From Actinomycetospora cinnamomea (lineage in GTDB: Bacteria; Actinomycetota; Actinomycetes; Mycobacteriales; Pseudonocardiaceae): DNA of 64,000 nucleotides. The number at the start of each line of letters is the position of its first letter. Position 1 is the first letter of the stretch. Of this stretch, positions 8,801 to 15,364 are shown piece by piece. A program made the translations under genes and the position numbers. The notes under the pieces are model-generated. The model was given only the letters and a program-made list of their open reading frames with translations. It ran no database searches and was not told where the DNA came from. The stretch lies in contig NZ_QEKW01000012.1 in the NCBI RefSeq assembly GCF_003096675.1, positions 104,286 through 168,285 of the forward strand, read 5' to 3'.

Positions 8801-9005
8801 TGCGGGCGGGGTCGGCGGGGCGCTGGTGCTCCCACAGCAGCTCGGTGAGTGCGGCCGTCGGGAGGAATCGGCCGTGGTGTGCGGCGAGGATGCACAGGAG
8901 ACGTTCGGCCTGGCCTCCGGGCACCGGCTCGTCGAGCGCACCCTCCACCGCGAAGCGGCCGACGAGCCGCAGACGGAGGAACGCCGTGGTCACCCCGGTG
9001 ATCAT
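5805..9005 (-). CDS. SARP/BTAD-type transcriptional regulator with AAA ATPase and TPR-like region
   Basis: About 1066 aa if started at ATG 9005 (MITGVTTAFLRLRLVG); an upstream in-frame start would add 33 low-complexity residues. Residues ~10-90 form a short winged-helix DNA-binding domain (LLWEHQRPADPARNLAALVSR), ~95-245 a bacterial transcriptional activator domain (LGDLDTAIDEASRTL), ~270-420 a P-loop ATPase with Walker A GEAGIGKS, and the C-terminal half repeated helical TPR-like units. The architecture is that of AfsR/SARP-like large ATPase regulators, which integrate a ligand or protein signal and activate transcription. No LuxR helix-turn-helix is seen at the C-terminus. It ends only 8 bp from the convergent acetyltransferase; target genes are not evident. 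Confidence 0.9.
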   Translation of the reverse strand: MITGVTTAFLRLRLVGRFAVEGALDEPVPGGQAERLLCILAAHHGRFLPTAALTELLWEHQRPADPARNLAALVSRLRRSLGRRRIEGDPRAYRLVRDADTVVDVTEALDLVGTAERELAQGAHALAAMSAEVAEGLLAADVPLAGQPEATWVDEVREGVAGGLSRARACRRTAALELGDLDTAIDEASRTLAEDPLDEPACRALMQAQQRRGAHAAALAAYDRLRRHLADELGSDPSPATREVFLSALRQEPGASARSEAAVAPGPAEPGPLIGREVELAVLSRAWSAAVRGRGGLVLVTGEAGIGKSALSTALRIEARRSGGLVEVVRCSGAERSLYLQPLAELVRGVVLRLAPGAGELLAERDRAALADLVPEVAPRRAPVASPSELRRRRTLEAMAELFGEVAATRPLLLAIEDLEHAGERTVEALHFLATRLATRRVLILATERTSETPGATAPLRDVATHLELGALSRDALRTLLARAGREQDLERFASWTGGSPLLVSELLRHPESVTDGNGTVPAIPTSLQEALSRRLAATAEDVTLLLAQAAVLGTSFGLDDVAALTELGVEECAHRAGRAARAGFLVTDGGSYRFANDIVRRIAYESAPLPVRVSRHRRVAALLAGRPEAAAVHHAAAGDHAEAARSWLAAADAAHLVFAHAEAEKLLTAGVEEAHRAGDRALEAAALLRRGGVRCDLGRHEDACDDHDGALTIARELGDEELEARALEGLGWAALWARDALGAVDLAERAGHLAESAVAAPGARRSSLLLLGRVRHWDGDYTGATHAYQQVLAVDADDATSAVAMAYRGALLQHMDRFAEARAVLERAVALCTRTGEFRTLLQSLFFCGLARGDVGDLAGALRSLDRARRLIDDAGVGYYRAGIETTTSWLWQELGDLGRAREHAELAVDLARQGGGALELEQGLHALLALADCDLLAGREDDAGALVEAAAPLLDRPLPFRPRAAMRLLEMQARWDPGRADALLDQARTYRSAKYEALALRHLGRDREAAGAAARTRSDLVVAQSGAPGDRVAARERIAAGLPSELRTVFVAKGRLAVPAPTLH

Positions 9006-9100
9006 ACGACGACGTGGATGACCTGCGTCATGGTCGCGGAGCACGGCGACGGCCCACTTCGAGGCCGTGTGTGCCACCTCCGTGGTTCGACCTGTGCCCG

Positions 9101-9598
9101 TCACGGGTCTCCGGTGCCGACCGACGGGGCGGCGTCCCCCGCCAGCTCCTTCTCGCCGAAGAACACGGCGATGTGGTTACCGTTGTAGGGCGGGATCACG
9201 CGGTAGCCGGTGTCGGCGAAGAGTGCTCGGCTGTGCCGCTGGGCCGACCCGGCGTCGAGCCGCACACGGGCGTAGCCGAGGTCGCGCGCCGCGGCCTCGA
9301 GCGCCGCGAGCAGGGCGCGGCCGACGCCCCGCGACCGGGCGTGCGGGACGACGTACATGCGCTTGATCTCGCAGACGTCGTCGGCCAGCGGGCGCAGCCC
9401 GCCGATGGCGACGGCGTGGCCGTCGTCGTAGCCGACGAGGAAGCAGCCCCGTGGTGGGGCCATCTCCCCGGGGGTCGTGACCGACCCCGGCCGGGCGGCC
9501 CGCCCGGGGTACTGGGTGTCGAGGAGCGCGTTCAGCTCCGCGAGCAGCTCCCGGCCCGGTGAGGCGTCCGAGCGCCCGGGCCGGAACGCGAGGACCAC
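9101..9598 (-). CDS. GNAT family N-acetyltransferase
   Basis: 165 aa from GTG 9598, 8 bp after the MetE-like gene and probably cotranscribed. The GNAT acetyl-CoA loop is canonical (VVPHARSRGVGRALL, Q/R-x-x-G-x-G/A pattern), preceded by the beta strand CEIKRMYV and followed by RVRLDAGSAQRHSRALFADTGY. Substrate unknown; small-molecule amine or antibiotic acetylation are both possible. Cytoplasmic and soluble. Confidence 0.85.
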   Translation of the reverse strand: MVLAFRPGRSDASPGRELLAELNALLDTQYPGRAARPGSVTTPGEMAPPRGCFLVGYDDGHAVAIGGLRPLADDVCEIKRMYVVPHARSRGVGRALLAALEAAARDLGYARVRLDAGSAQRHSRALFADTGYRVIPPYNGNHIAVFFGEKELAGDAAPSVGTGDP

Positions 9599-9606
9599 GC
9601 CGGCCC

Positions 9607-10779
9607 TCAGGAGACCCCGAGCCGTTCGGCGGCCGTCCGCGTGCCGGCGACGCGGTTGGTGATCTTCTCGAACGCCACGTCCCGGGCGAAGTCCGGGGAG
9701 CCGTGGTTGGGCTTCTCGTCGATGGAGAACGGCGAGAAGCCGCAGTCGTCGGTGGAGCCCAGCTGCTGGCGGTCGATGAAGTCGGCAGCGCGGACGAGAC
9801 GGTCGGCGACCTCCGCCGCGCTCTCCACCCGTGGATTCAGCGGGTTGATCACGCCGAGGTACGCCATCTGCACCACGCCGTCGGCGTCAGTGCGCAGGCT
9901 CTTGCCGATCGAGGCGTACACCGGGTCCTTCTCCCGCTCGCTGGCGAGCTGGATGAGGAAGTAACCGGCGTTGATCTTGAACATCTCCGGCAGCAGGTTG
10001 TTGTACGGGACGTCGGCGGAGTGCACCGAGTCGCGGTCGCCGCCGGGGCACGTGTGGATCCCGATCTTCGTGCGCTCCTCCGCGGAGAAGCGCGCCATCA
10101 CCCCGTTGAGCAGCTCGATGAAGTGCGGGAGCAGGCCGGCGCCGGTCCACGGGTTGCGCGGGTCCTCCCGGGTGGCGAGACGACCCTCGGTGAAGTCCAC
10201 CGACACGCGCGCCGCCCCGACGTCGAACGCCATCCGGATGTCCTTCTCGCACTCGTCGATCAGCTTCGCCTCGAAGTCCTCGCGGCTGTAGCCCTCCACC
10301 GGGTCCCGCAGCGGGTAGAGCAGCGCGAGCATCGACGGCGAGATGACGGCCTGCTTCATCGGCCTGGTCGTCCTACCGATCGACTTCCTCAGTGAGTCGG
10401 CCGCGTAGTTGACGTACTCGAACGGGCCCTTCACCAGCTTGGGCAGCTGGCGGCCGTGGCCGTCGGCGAAGATCGCGAAGAACTGCCCGCCCGGGGCGAG
10501 CGTCGGCGCGAGCCCGGTGCCGGCCAGGGTGTCGGTGATCGGGTAGGTCGCGAACGACGACCACCGCTGCTCGCCGTCGGAGATGATCGGGGCGCCGGTG
10601 GCCTCGTACCGGTCGATGGTGTCCTGCACCGCGGCGTCCTGCTCGGCCTCGAGGGCCGCCTTGTCGATCCTGCCCTCGTCGTAGGCCGCGTAGGCGTCCT
10701 GCAGCTTCTGCGGCCTCGGCATCGAGCCCACCGGCTCGGTCGGGATGCCGGTGGCGGTGCGGGGGTCGTAGTCGGCCAT
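9607..10779 (-). CDS. MetE C-terminal-like zinc methyltransferase
   Basis: 390 aa from ATG 10779, about half the length of full MetE, corresponding to the C-terminal catalytic barrel only. The zinc ligands of the family are present: H242 and C244 (GIHTCPGG) and C346 (STDDCGF). Such short proteins are annotated as cobalamin-independent methionine synthase II-like; relatives include epoxyalkane:coenzyme M transferase, which uses the same H-x-C...C zinc site, and core archaeal MetE. The methyl or alkyl donor is therefore open. A CRP-like palindrome (10829-10842) sits ~50 bp upstream of the start, suggesting control by a CRP/FNR-type regulator. No coenzyme M biosynthesis genes are in the window. 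Confidence 0.85.
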   Translation of the reverse strand: MADYDPRTATGIPTEPVGSMPRPQKLQDAYAAYDEGRIDKAALEAEQDAAVQDTIDRYEATGAPIISDGEQRWSSFATYPITDTLAGTGLAPTLAPGGQFFAIFADGHGRQLPKLVKGPFEYVNYAADSLRKSIGRTTRPMKQAVISPSMLALLYPLRDPVEGYSREDFEAKLIDECEKDIRMAFDVGAARVSVDFTEGRLATREDPRNPWTGAGLLPHFIELLNGVMARFSAEERTKIGIHTCPGGDRDSVHSADVPYNNLLPEMFKINAGYFLIQLASEREKDPVYASIGKSLRTDADGVVQMAYLGVINPLNPRVESAAEVADRLVRAADFIDRQQLGSTDDCGFSPFSIDEKPNHGSPDFARDVAFEKITNRVAGTRTAAERLGVS

Positions 10780-10828
10780 GGCGCGCTCCAGTCCGTCGTC
10801 GGTGGGGAGCGGAGCTCGACGCTATGGA

Positions 10829-10842
10829 GTGATCTGGATCAC
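10829..10842. promoter_or_regulatory. CRP/FNR-like box GTGATCTGGATCAC
   Basis: Perfect inverted repeat GTGATC-TG-GATCAC, i.e. the GTGA-N6-TCAC core of CRP-type sites. It lies 50-63 bp upstream of the MetE-like gene start (minus strand) in a 227-bp divergent intergenic region, a normal place for activation or repression. On the other side the first plausible start is at 11007. Confidence 0.5.
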
Positions 10843-10921
10843 GTCAACCACGCTCCGTTGCCGTCGCGTGGCGCTGCGCCGTCCGGCCGAGGCGGTATCC
10901 ACCGGACGCCGAGCCCGCCTC

Positions 10922-10935
10922 GGGACCTTCGCCCC
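10922..10935 (+). promoter_or_regulatory. DosR-like box GGGACCTTCGCCCC
   Basis: The 14-mer matches the mycobacterial DosR consensus (GGGACTTTNGTCCC) at most positions, differing at positions 6 and 11. It is 72 bp upstream of the small gene at 11007, which precedes a universal stress protein gene. The downstream genes are DosR-regulon types, which makes the match more believable. Degenerate matches also exist at 13314-13327 and 13703-13716. Confidence 0.4.
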
Positions 10936-11006
10936 TGCACAGCGGGGGTCGCGAAGCCTCACCGTGGGCGACACCCCGAACGCGCACGGTGCCGGAGGAG
11001 GAGTCC

Positions 11007-11186
11007 GTGGACGAGGACGTGTCGTCGGGCGACGGCGGCCCCGCCGCGTCGCCCCTGCGTGCCCGGCCCGACCTGCCCGTGTCCCGGCCGTTCCCACGGC
11101 CGTCCGAGCGCAGCCGCTACCAGCCCCTGCGCGGGCTGGAGGAGCTCCTCGACGACGTCCTGGGTGCGCCCGCGCCGCCGCGCTGA
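11007..11186 (+). CDS. small hypothetical protein
   Basis: 59 aa from GTG 11007, chosen because GGAGGAGGAG ends just upstream, a very strong ribosome site. Sequence begins VDEDVSSGDGG and ends RYQPLRGLEELLDDVLGAP; the middle is rich in Pro, Arg and Ser and likely disordered, and the end may form one amphipathic helix. No family recognised. It sits between a DosR-like box and a universal stress protein gene (115 bp downstream) and could be part of that stress unit. Confidence 0.5.
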   Translation: MDEDVSSGDGGPAASPLRARPDLPVSRPFPRPSERSRYQPLRGLEELLDDVLGAPAPPR

Positions 11187-11301
11187 CCGGGCGCACACGT
11201 CCCTCCTGGTCGGGACGGACGGCCCTGCCGGATGCGGACCCGCCTCGCGAGGCTCACGGCGGGCACGGCGGCGGCCGTGACCGGTGATCCCGGGAGGTCC
11301 C

Positions 11302-12312
11302 ATGTCCGCGACGCACGAGACGCCGGGTCCGAGAGCCGACCGTCGCGTGGTGGTCGGCCTCGCCGACGACGACGCGTCGTGGGCGGCCCTGTGCTGGGCG
11401 CTGACCCGCGCGGCCCGCGGGGACGGCGCGGTCCACGCGGTCCGGGCGGTCCGCGGCGGCGATCGCGACGGGATCACGTCGGCGTGCTCGGGCGGGAGCG
11501 ACCGTGCCGTGGCCGAGGTCGAGGCGACGGCCCTGCGACGGCTCGCCGGGCAGGTCGCAGGAGGCGTCGGGGGTCCCACCCCGCCGGTGTCCCTGTCGTG
11601 GTGCCGCGGACGGCCCGCGGACGTGCTGAGCGCGGTGGCCCGTGACGCGGACGCCGTCGTGGTGGGGCGTCCCGGGCGCCGTGACCGGACGGTGCGGGCA
11701 CTGGTCGACCGTGCACCGTGCCCGGTCGCGATCGTGCCCCCGGGGTTCGGTGCCAGGCCGCGGCCCCGGCACGTGGTGGTGGGCGTCGACGCGACGAGCG
11801 ACCCGACGGCCGCGGGCGTGGCACCGGCCCTCGAGGAGGCGCTGTGCCACGCCCGGATCGGGGACCGCGTCACGGTGGTGGCGGCCATCGATCCGGCACC
11901 CGCCGTGGCCCACTGGCCCCGCGGCCTCGAACCCTCGCCGACGGCCGACGAGCAGGCGCACGCGGCTCGGGAGGCGACGCGGGCGGTGGTGGGCCCCGCC
12001 GTCGAGCAGGCCCGCCACACGGGTGCTGCCGACCCCGGCGTGGCGGTCGCGGTCATCGGCCGCCCCGAGGCCGTGGACCGTGCCGTCCTCGGTGCTGCCC
12101 GCGACCTCGAGGCCGACGAGGTGGTCGTCCCGCGCACCGCTCACTGGTCGGCGGCCCGGCTGCTGCGCCTCGCCCGCGTGGCTCCCTGCGCGCTGACGGT
12201 CGTGCCGGACCGGCGCGCCGACCGTTCCGCGTCGATCCGGGAGACGATCAGTCCACCTCGGACAGCACCTGCTCGAGGGATCGCCGGGGTGTCGCGGGCA
12301 GCGGCTCGCTGA
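11302..12312 (+). CDS. universal stress protein, tandem UspA domains
   Basis: 336 aa from ATG 11302, with GGGAGG six bases upstream; an earlier GTG at 11284 has no better support. Two UspA folds are visible: residues ~14-145 (RRVVVGLADDDASWAAL ... APCPVAIVPP) and ~155-300 (HVVVGVDATSDP ... APCALTVVPD). Both ATP loops are degenerate, lacking the full G-2X-G-9X-G(S/T) pattern, so this may be a non-ATP-binding type. The last ~22 codons overlap the 3' end of the convergent nitroreductase (12248-12312) and may be an extension without function. Tandem USPs of this kind belong to the hypoxia/dormancy (DosR) regulon in mycobacteria. Confidence 0.85.
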   Translation: MSATHETPGPRADRRVVVGLADDDASWAALCWALTRAARGDGAVHAVRAVRGGDRDGITSACSGGSDRAVAEVEATALRRLAGQVAGGVGGPTPPVSLSWCRGRPADVLSAVARDADAVVVGRPGRRDRTVRALVDRAPCPVAIVPPGFGARPRPRHVVVGVDATSDPTAAGVAPALEEALCHARIGDRVTVVAAIDPAPAVAHWPRGLEPSPTADEQAHAAREATRAVVGPAVEQARHTGAADPGVAVAVIGRPEAVDRAVLGAARDLEADEVVVPRTAHWSAARLLRLARVAPCALTVVPDRRADRSASIRETISPPRTAPARGIAGVSRAAAR

Positions 12313-13240
12313 ACGGCTCGGGCCACCCGAGGCGCAGCGCGACGACCGGGGGACGGTGGGCCCCGACGACGTTGCGGAGGCGCGCGCGGGTCTCGGGCAC
12401 CTCGAGGACCTGGGTGATCGGCGTGGTGCCGAGGCCCTGGACGGTCGCCTCGAGCAGGACCGCGCTGAGCGCCTCCCCGGCCCGCAGCACGGACACCGGG
12501 TGCTCGTCGACCGCGGTGAGGATGGCCAGGGCCGATTCGTCCCGGTGGTCGGCGGTGCCGCGGGGCTGGCGCAGGGTGCCGCTCGGGAACCACCGCAGCA
12601 CGAGGTCGCGGTAGGAGGGCGGTGGCCCCTCGAGGCGGGCGCCCGCGGGGATCCCGTCGCCCGCCCCCGCGTAGCGGTGGGTCCACCGCTGGAGCTCGGC
12701 GGCGTAGCCCACGTTCTCGCGCTGCCGCTCGGCCGCCTCCCGCATCGCCTCGGCCACCATGGCGCGGTCGCCGCCGAACGCCAGGTGCAGCACCCCGTCG
12801 AAGGGACGCGCCGCGTCGTCGAGCGCCTCGAGGACGTCGGTGGGTACGGACCGCGCGGAGAACCGGCGGCGGTCGGTGCGGCGGTGCTCGATGGCCGCCG
12901 CGTGCCGCCGCGTGCGGGGGTCGACCTCGCGCGTCGACGGGTGGATCCGGACACGCGCGAGGGGTCGTCCTCCGCGCTCGTCGGGCTGGTGGCGGACGTC
13001 GGCGTCCCAGCCACGGACGGCGAGCGCGACCCGCAGGTGGTGCAGGGCGCAGCCGCACCCCAGCAGCACCCCGTGCCCGCGCTCGTCGGTGAAGGGCAGG
13101 CGGCGGCCGGGATCGACGTGCAGGTCGAGGTGGTCGGGTCCCAGGACCCACCGCCACGGCTGGGCGTTGTGCTCCGAGGGCGCCCGCAACGCCCGGGCCA
13201 CCGCCTCGCGCAGCGCCCGCCGCTCGGTCACCGTCTCCAT
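12248..13240 (-). CDS. Acg-type nitroreductase family protein
   Basis: 330 aa from ATG 13240. The start METVTERRALREAVARALRAPSEHNAQPWRW is typical of actinobacterial FMN-binding nitroreductases of the Acg/Rv3131/Rv3127 group (SxHNxQPWRW motif). GHGVLLGCGCALHHLRVAL and a C-terminal PxxVVALRLGWPEP also fit. Members of this group are induced in hypoxia by DosR in M. tuberculosis, and some have lost normal nitroreductase activity. It is flanked by two universal stress protein genes and a CBS-protein gene, reinforcing a dormancy role. A weak DosR-like sequence lies at 13314-13327, ~75 bp upstream. Confidence 0.85.
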   Translation of the reverse strand: METVTERRALREAVARALRAPSEHNAQPWRWVLGPDHLDLHVDPGRRLPFTDERGHGVLLGCGCALHHLRVALAVRGWDADVRHQPDERGGRPLARVRIHPSTREVDPRTRRHAAAIEHRRTDRRRFSARSVPTDVLEALDDAARPFDGVLHLAFGGDRAMVAEAMREAAERQRENVGYAAELQRWTHRYAGAGDGIPAGARLEGPPPSYRDLVLRWFPSGTLRQPRGTADHRDESALAILTAVDEHPVSVLRAGEALSAVLLEATVQGLGTTPITQVLEVPETRARLRNVVGAHRPPVVALRLGWPEPFSEPLPATPRRSLEQVLSEVD

Positions 13241-13441
13241 CGCGGCTCCTCTCCGTGCTCCAGCACAGCCGTGCCCCGGCGGCGGGTCGAGGGCCGGAGG
13301 TCACCGACCGGGAGGGACCCCTGCCCGTGGCGGACCCGCTGTCCGCGGCCCACGCTCCTGCTCACGGGTGTGCGGCGCCGACCGGCACACCGGCCCGCCG
13401 AGGGCGCCGGGCCACTCCGGCGCCCAGGGCGTCCTGCCCCC

Positions 13442-13665
13442 GTGACCCCGGTCCTCGGCGACCTGGCCCTGTCGCTGGCCCTGTCGCTGGCCCTGTCGCT
13501 GGCCCTGTCGCTGGCCCTGTCGCTGGCCCTGTCGCTGGCCCTGTCGCTGGCCTGTCGCTGGTCCTGCTCGCGGGGCTGCGCCGCGTCGTGGACCGGCGGC
13601 GTCTGCGGGCGTGGGACGCGGCGTGGCGCCGCGCCACCGGCCCCGACCCGGAGACCCGGTCGTGA
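13442..13665 (+). pseudogene. broken Rv1733c-like membrane protein C-terminus
   Basis: From GTG 13442 the reading frame gives VTPVLGDLALSLALS... through seven perfect 12-bp repeats. An eighth copy lacks one C (CTGGCCTGTCG at 13547-13557), which shifts the frame. With that C restored the frame continues as LSLVLLAGLRRVVDRRRLRAWDAAWRR up to the stop at 13663-13665. That end (membrane helix, arginine stop-transfer, DRRRLxAWDxxW) looks like the C-terminus of Rv1733c-type two-helix membrane proteins, another DosR-regulon family. The N-terminal ~130 residues of that family are not seen upstream. This may be a decayed gene, or a sequencing error in a C run. Confidence 0.4.
13463..13557 (+). repeat. 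12-bp tandem repeat (CTGGCCCTGTCG), 7 perfect copies plus an 11-bp copy
   Basis: Seven identical 12-bp units run from 13463 to 13546, followed by one unit missing a single C (13547-13557). In one frame they encode Leu-Ala-Leu-Ser, a plausible membrane helix. Unit length is a multiple of three, so copy-number change keeps the frame; only the single-base loss breaks it. The stretch 13241-13810 holds this repeat, the pseudogene end and promoter-like sequence for the next gene; I see no other gene in it. Confidence 0.95.
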
Positions 13666-13810
13666 GTGCACTGCGGGTCCCGACCGTCGTCCCGGGCCAT
13701 GCAGTCCGTTGGTCCCTGTCCGCGGCGGGGCGAACCGGCGAGCGTGGTGGCGACAGGAGGAGGTGGACCATGTCCGGTGTCCCCGTCGACGTTGCCGTCG
13801 AGGGATCGTC

Positions 13811-14683
13811 GTGAAGGGCGGACCGGTCGTCATCGGGGTCTCGATCGAGGGCCACGACGAGGGCGCGGTGCGCTGGGCCGCCGCCGAGGCACGCGCGCTG
13901 GGGGTGCACCTGCGCCTCGTGCACGGGGTCGTCGTGCCCCGCGGGGGCTTCCCGGGGCAGTCGATGATCGGCGTCGACCCGCGCCAGGGACTGCTCGCCC
14001 TCGGCCGCCGCGAGCTGCAGGCCATGCGTGAGGAGGCGCTCCGGACCGTCCCCGACCTCCCGGTCGAGGACGAGGTCGTCGAGAGCGAGCCCGTCGCGCT
14101 GCTGCGGGCGCACGCGCCCACGTCCTCACTGATCGTCGTCGGCAGCGACGGCTTCGGCTCCTTCGGCGAGCGCGTCCTGCGCGGGATCGCCCGCGGCCTC
14201 GCCGGCCACGTCGGCGTCCCCGTGGTCGTCGTGCCCCGGCATTGCGATGCGGAGGTCCGGGACCGTGCCGGCGGGCGGGCCCCGGTGGTGGTCGGCGACG
14301 ACGGCACCGCCGGCGCCCGCGGGGCGGTGCGCTTCGCGGCCCGGCGCGCCGCCGACCGGCGTGCCCCCCTGGTCATCGTCCGGGCCGGCCCGGATGCGCG
14401 CCTGCTGCCCGAGGAGGCGCCCTCGCTCGGCACGGACCGCCCGCCCGCCGTGCACGTCGTCGTCGCCGAGGAGCGGGCCGACCGCGTCCTCGCCGACCAG
14501 GCCCGCGACGCCGAGCTCGTGGTGCTCGGGGTGGGGGAGCACGGCGTCCTGCACGCGCGTCACCGCACCCGGCCCGACCTCGTCCGGAAGGCGACGTGCC
14601 CCGTGGTGATCGCGCCGCCGGACCTGCCCGTCGAGGCCCCGACCGAGCGCGCCCGCGCCGGCGCGGCGGGGCAGGGCGCATGA
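13811..14683 (+). CDS. universal stress protein, tandem UspA domains
   Basis: 290 aa from GTG 13811 (VKGGPVVIGVSIEGHDEGAVRWAA). The first UspA domain has a nearly canonical ATP loop (GSDGFGSFGERVLRG) followed by HVGVPVVVVP; the second (APVVVGDDGTAGARGAVRFAA ... CPVVIAPP) is degenerate. It overlaps the CBS gene by ATGA, so both are made from one transcript. A DosR-like half-palindrome AGTCCGTTGGTCCC lies ~95 bp upstream (13703-13716). The stress-protein plus CBS pairing recalls hypoxia-induced pairs of mycobacteria. Confidence 0.85.
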   Translation: MKGGPVVIGVSIEGHDEGAVRWAAAEARALGVHLRLVHGVVVPRGGFPGQSMIGVDPRQGLLALGRRELQAMREEALRTVPDLPVEDEVVESEPVALLRAHAPTSSLIVVGSDGFGSFGERVLRGIARGLAGHVGVPVVVVPRHCDAEVRDRAGGRAPVVVGDDGTAGARGAVRFAARRAADRRAPLVIVRAGPDARLLPEEAPSLGTDRPPAVHVVVAEERADRVLADQARDAELVVLGVGEHGVLHARHRTRPDLVRKATCPVVIAPPDLPVEAPTERARAGAAGQGA

Positions 14684-15288
14684 TGAGGGTCGGGGACCTG
14701 ACGGCGCCGGCCACCACCGTCGGGCCGGACACCCCGGTCCGCGAGGCGGTCGCGCGGATGACCGCGGAGGGTCTGACCCTCCTGCCGGTGCTCTCCGGGG
14801 GCGCCCTGGTCGGCGTGCTCCACGAGGCCGACCTGCTGGGCGGACGGGTCCGGCACGCCCCCGGCGGGCACGGGAACCCGACGCGGCCGCAAACGGTCGG
14901 TGAGGTGATGGCCCGCCCGTACGGCACGGTCTCGCCCTGGACCGACCTCGCCGAGGCCGTCGTGCTCATGGCCGACCGGGGCCTGCACAGCCTGCCCGTG
15001 GTGCGCGAGGGCGTGTTCGCAGGGGTCGTCACCCGCCGGGAGGTCGCGTCCGTGCTGGGCCGCAGCGACCCGCACCTCCGCGCGGCCGTCGCCCTGCGCC
15101 TCGACGGCTACGCCGGACGGCACAAGTGGGAGGTGCACGCCCACCGGGGCGAGGTCGTCCTGTGCGACGAGGAGGACGACCCGCTCGAGCAGCACATCGC
15201 CACCGTCCTCGCCGCCGGGATCCCCGGCACCGTGCACGTGGCGACGTACCGCCGCGACGTCTGCCCCGAGCACACCGCGGCCGCCTGA
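14680..15288 (+). CDS. CBS-domain protein (Hrp1-like), with C-terminal BON-like region
   Basis: 202 aa from ATG 14680, overlapping the upstream stress-protein stop by four bases. Two CBS motifs: residues ~3-60 (VGDLTAPATTVGPDTPVREAV ... LVGVLHEADLL) and ~70-128 (TVGEVMARPYGTVSPWTDLAEAV ... FAGVVTRREVA). CBS pairs usually bind adenine nucleotides and sense energy state. The remaining ~75 residues (RLDGYAGRHKWEVHAHRGEVVL ... GTVHVATYR) resemble a BON-type module, common in actinobacterial CBS proteins. Probably cytoplasmic; part of the dormancy-type island. Confidence 0.85.
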   Translation: MMRVGDLTAPATTVGPDTPVREAVARMTAEGLTLLPVLSGGALVGVLHEADLLGGRVRHAPGGHGNPTRPQTVGEVMARPYGTVSPWTDLAEAVVLMADRGLHSLPVVREGVFAGVVTRREVASVLGRSDPHLRAAVALRLDGYAGRHKWEVHAHRGEVVLCDEEDDPLEQHIATVLAAGIPGTVHVATYRRDVCPEHTAAA

Positions 15289-15364
15289 CCGCGCGGGGAG
15301 CGCCCACCGGCCATGCTGTGCGGGCCCGGCGTCGCCCGGGAGCGGGTCTCGACGACGAGCCGGG

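Noticed and set aside
5658..9188. A 1176-aa plus-strand open frame opposite the SARP regulator
   Set aside because: Gly/Arg/Pro/Gln-rich antisense translation without any domain, opposite a clear regulator with Walker A and BTAD segments. Similar long antisense frames elsewhere were rejected on the same grounds.
13255..13665. Gly-Pro-Val-Ala repeat protein (collagen or elastin-like)
   Set aside because: It is one of three frames through the 12-bp repeat. The Leu-Ala-Leu-Ser frame fits a membrane helix joined to a recognisable tail once one base is restored.
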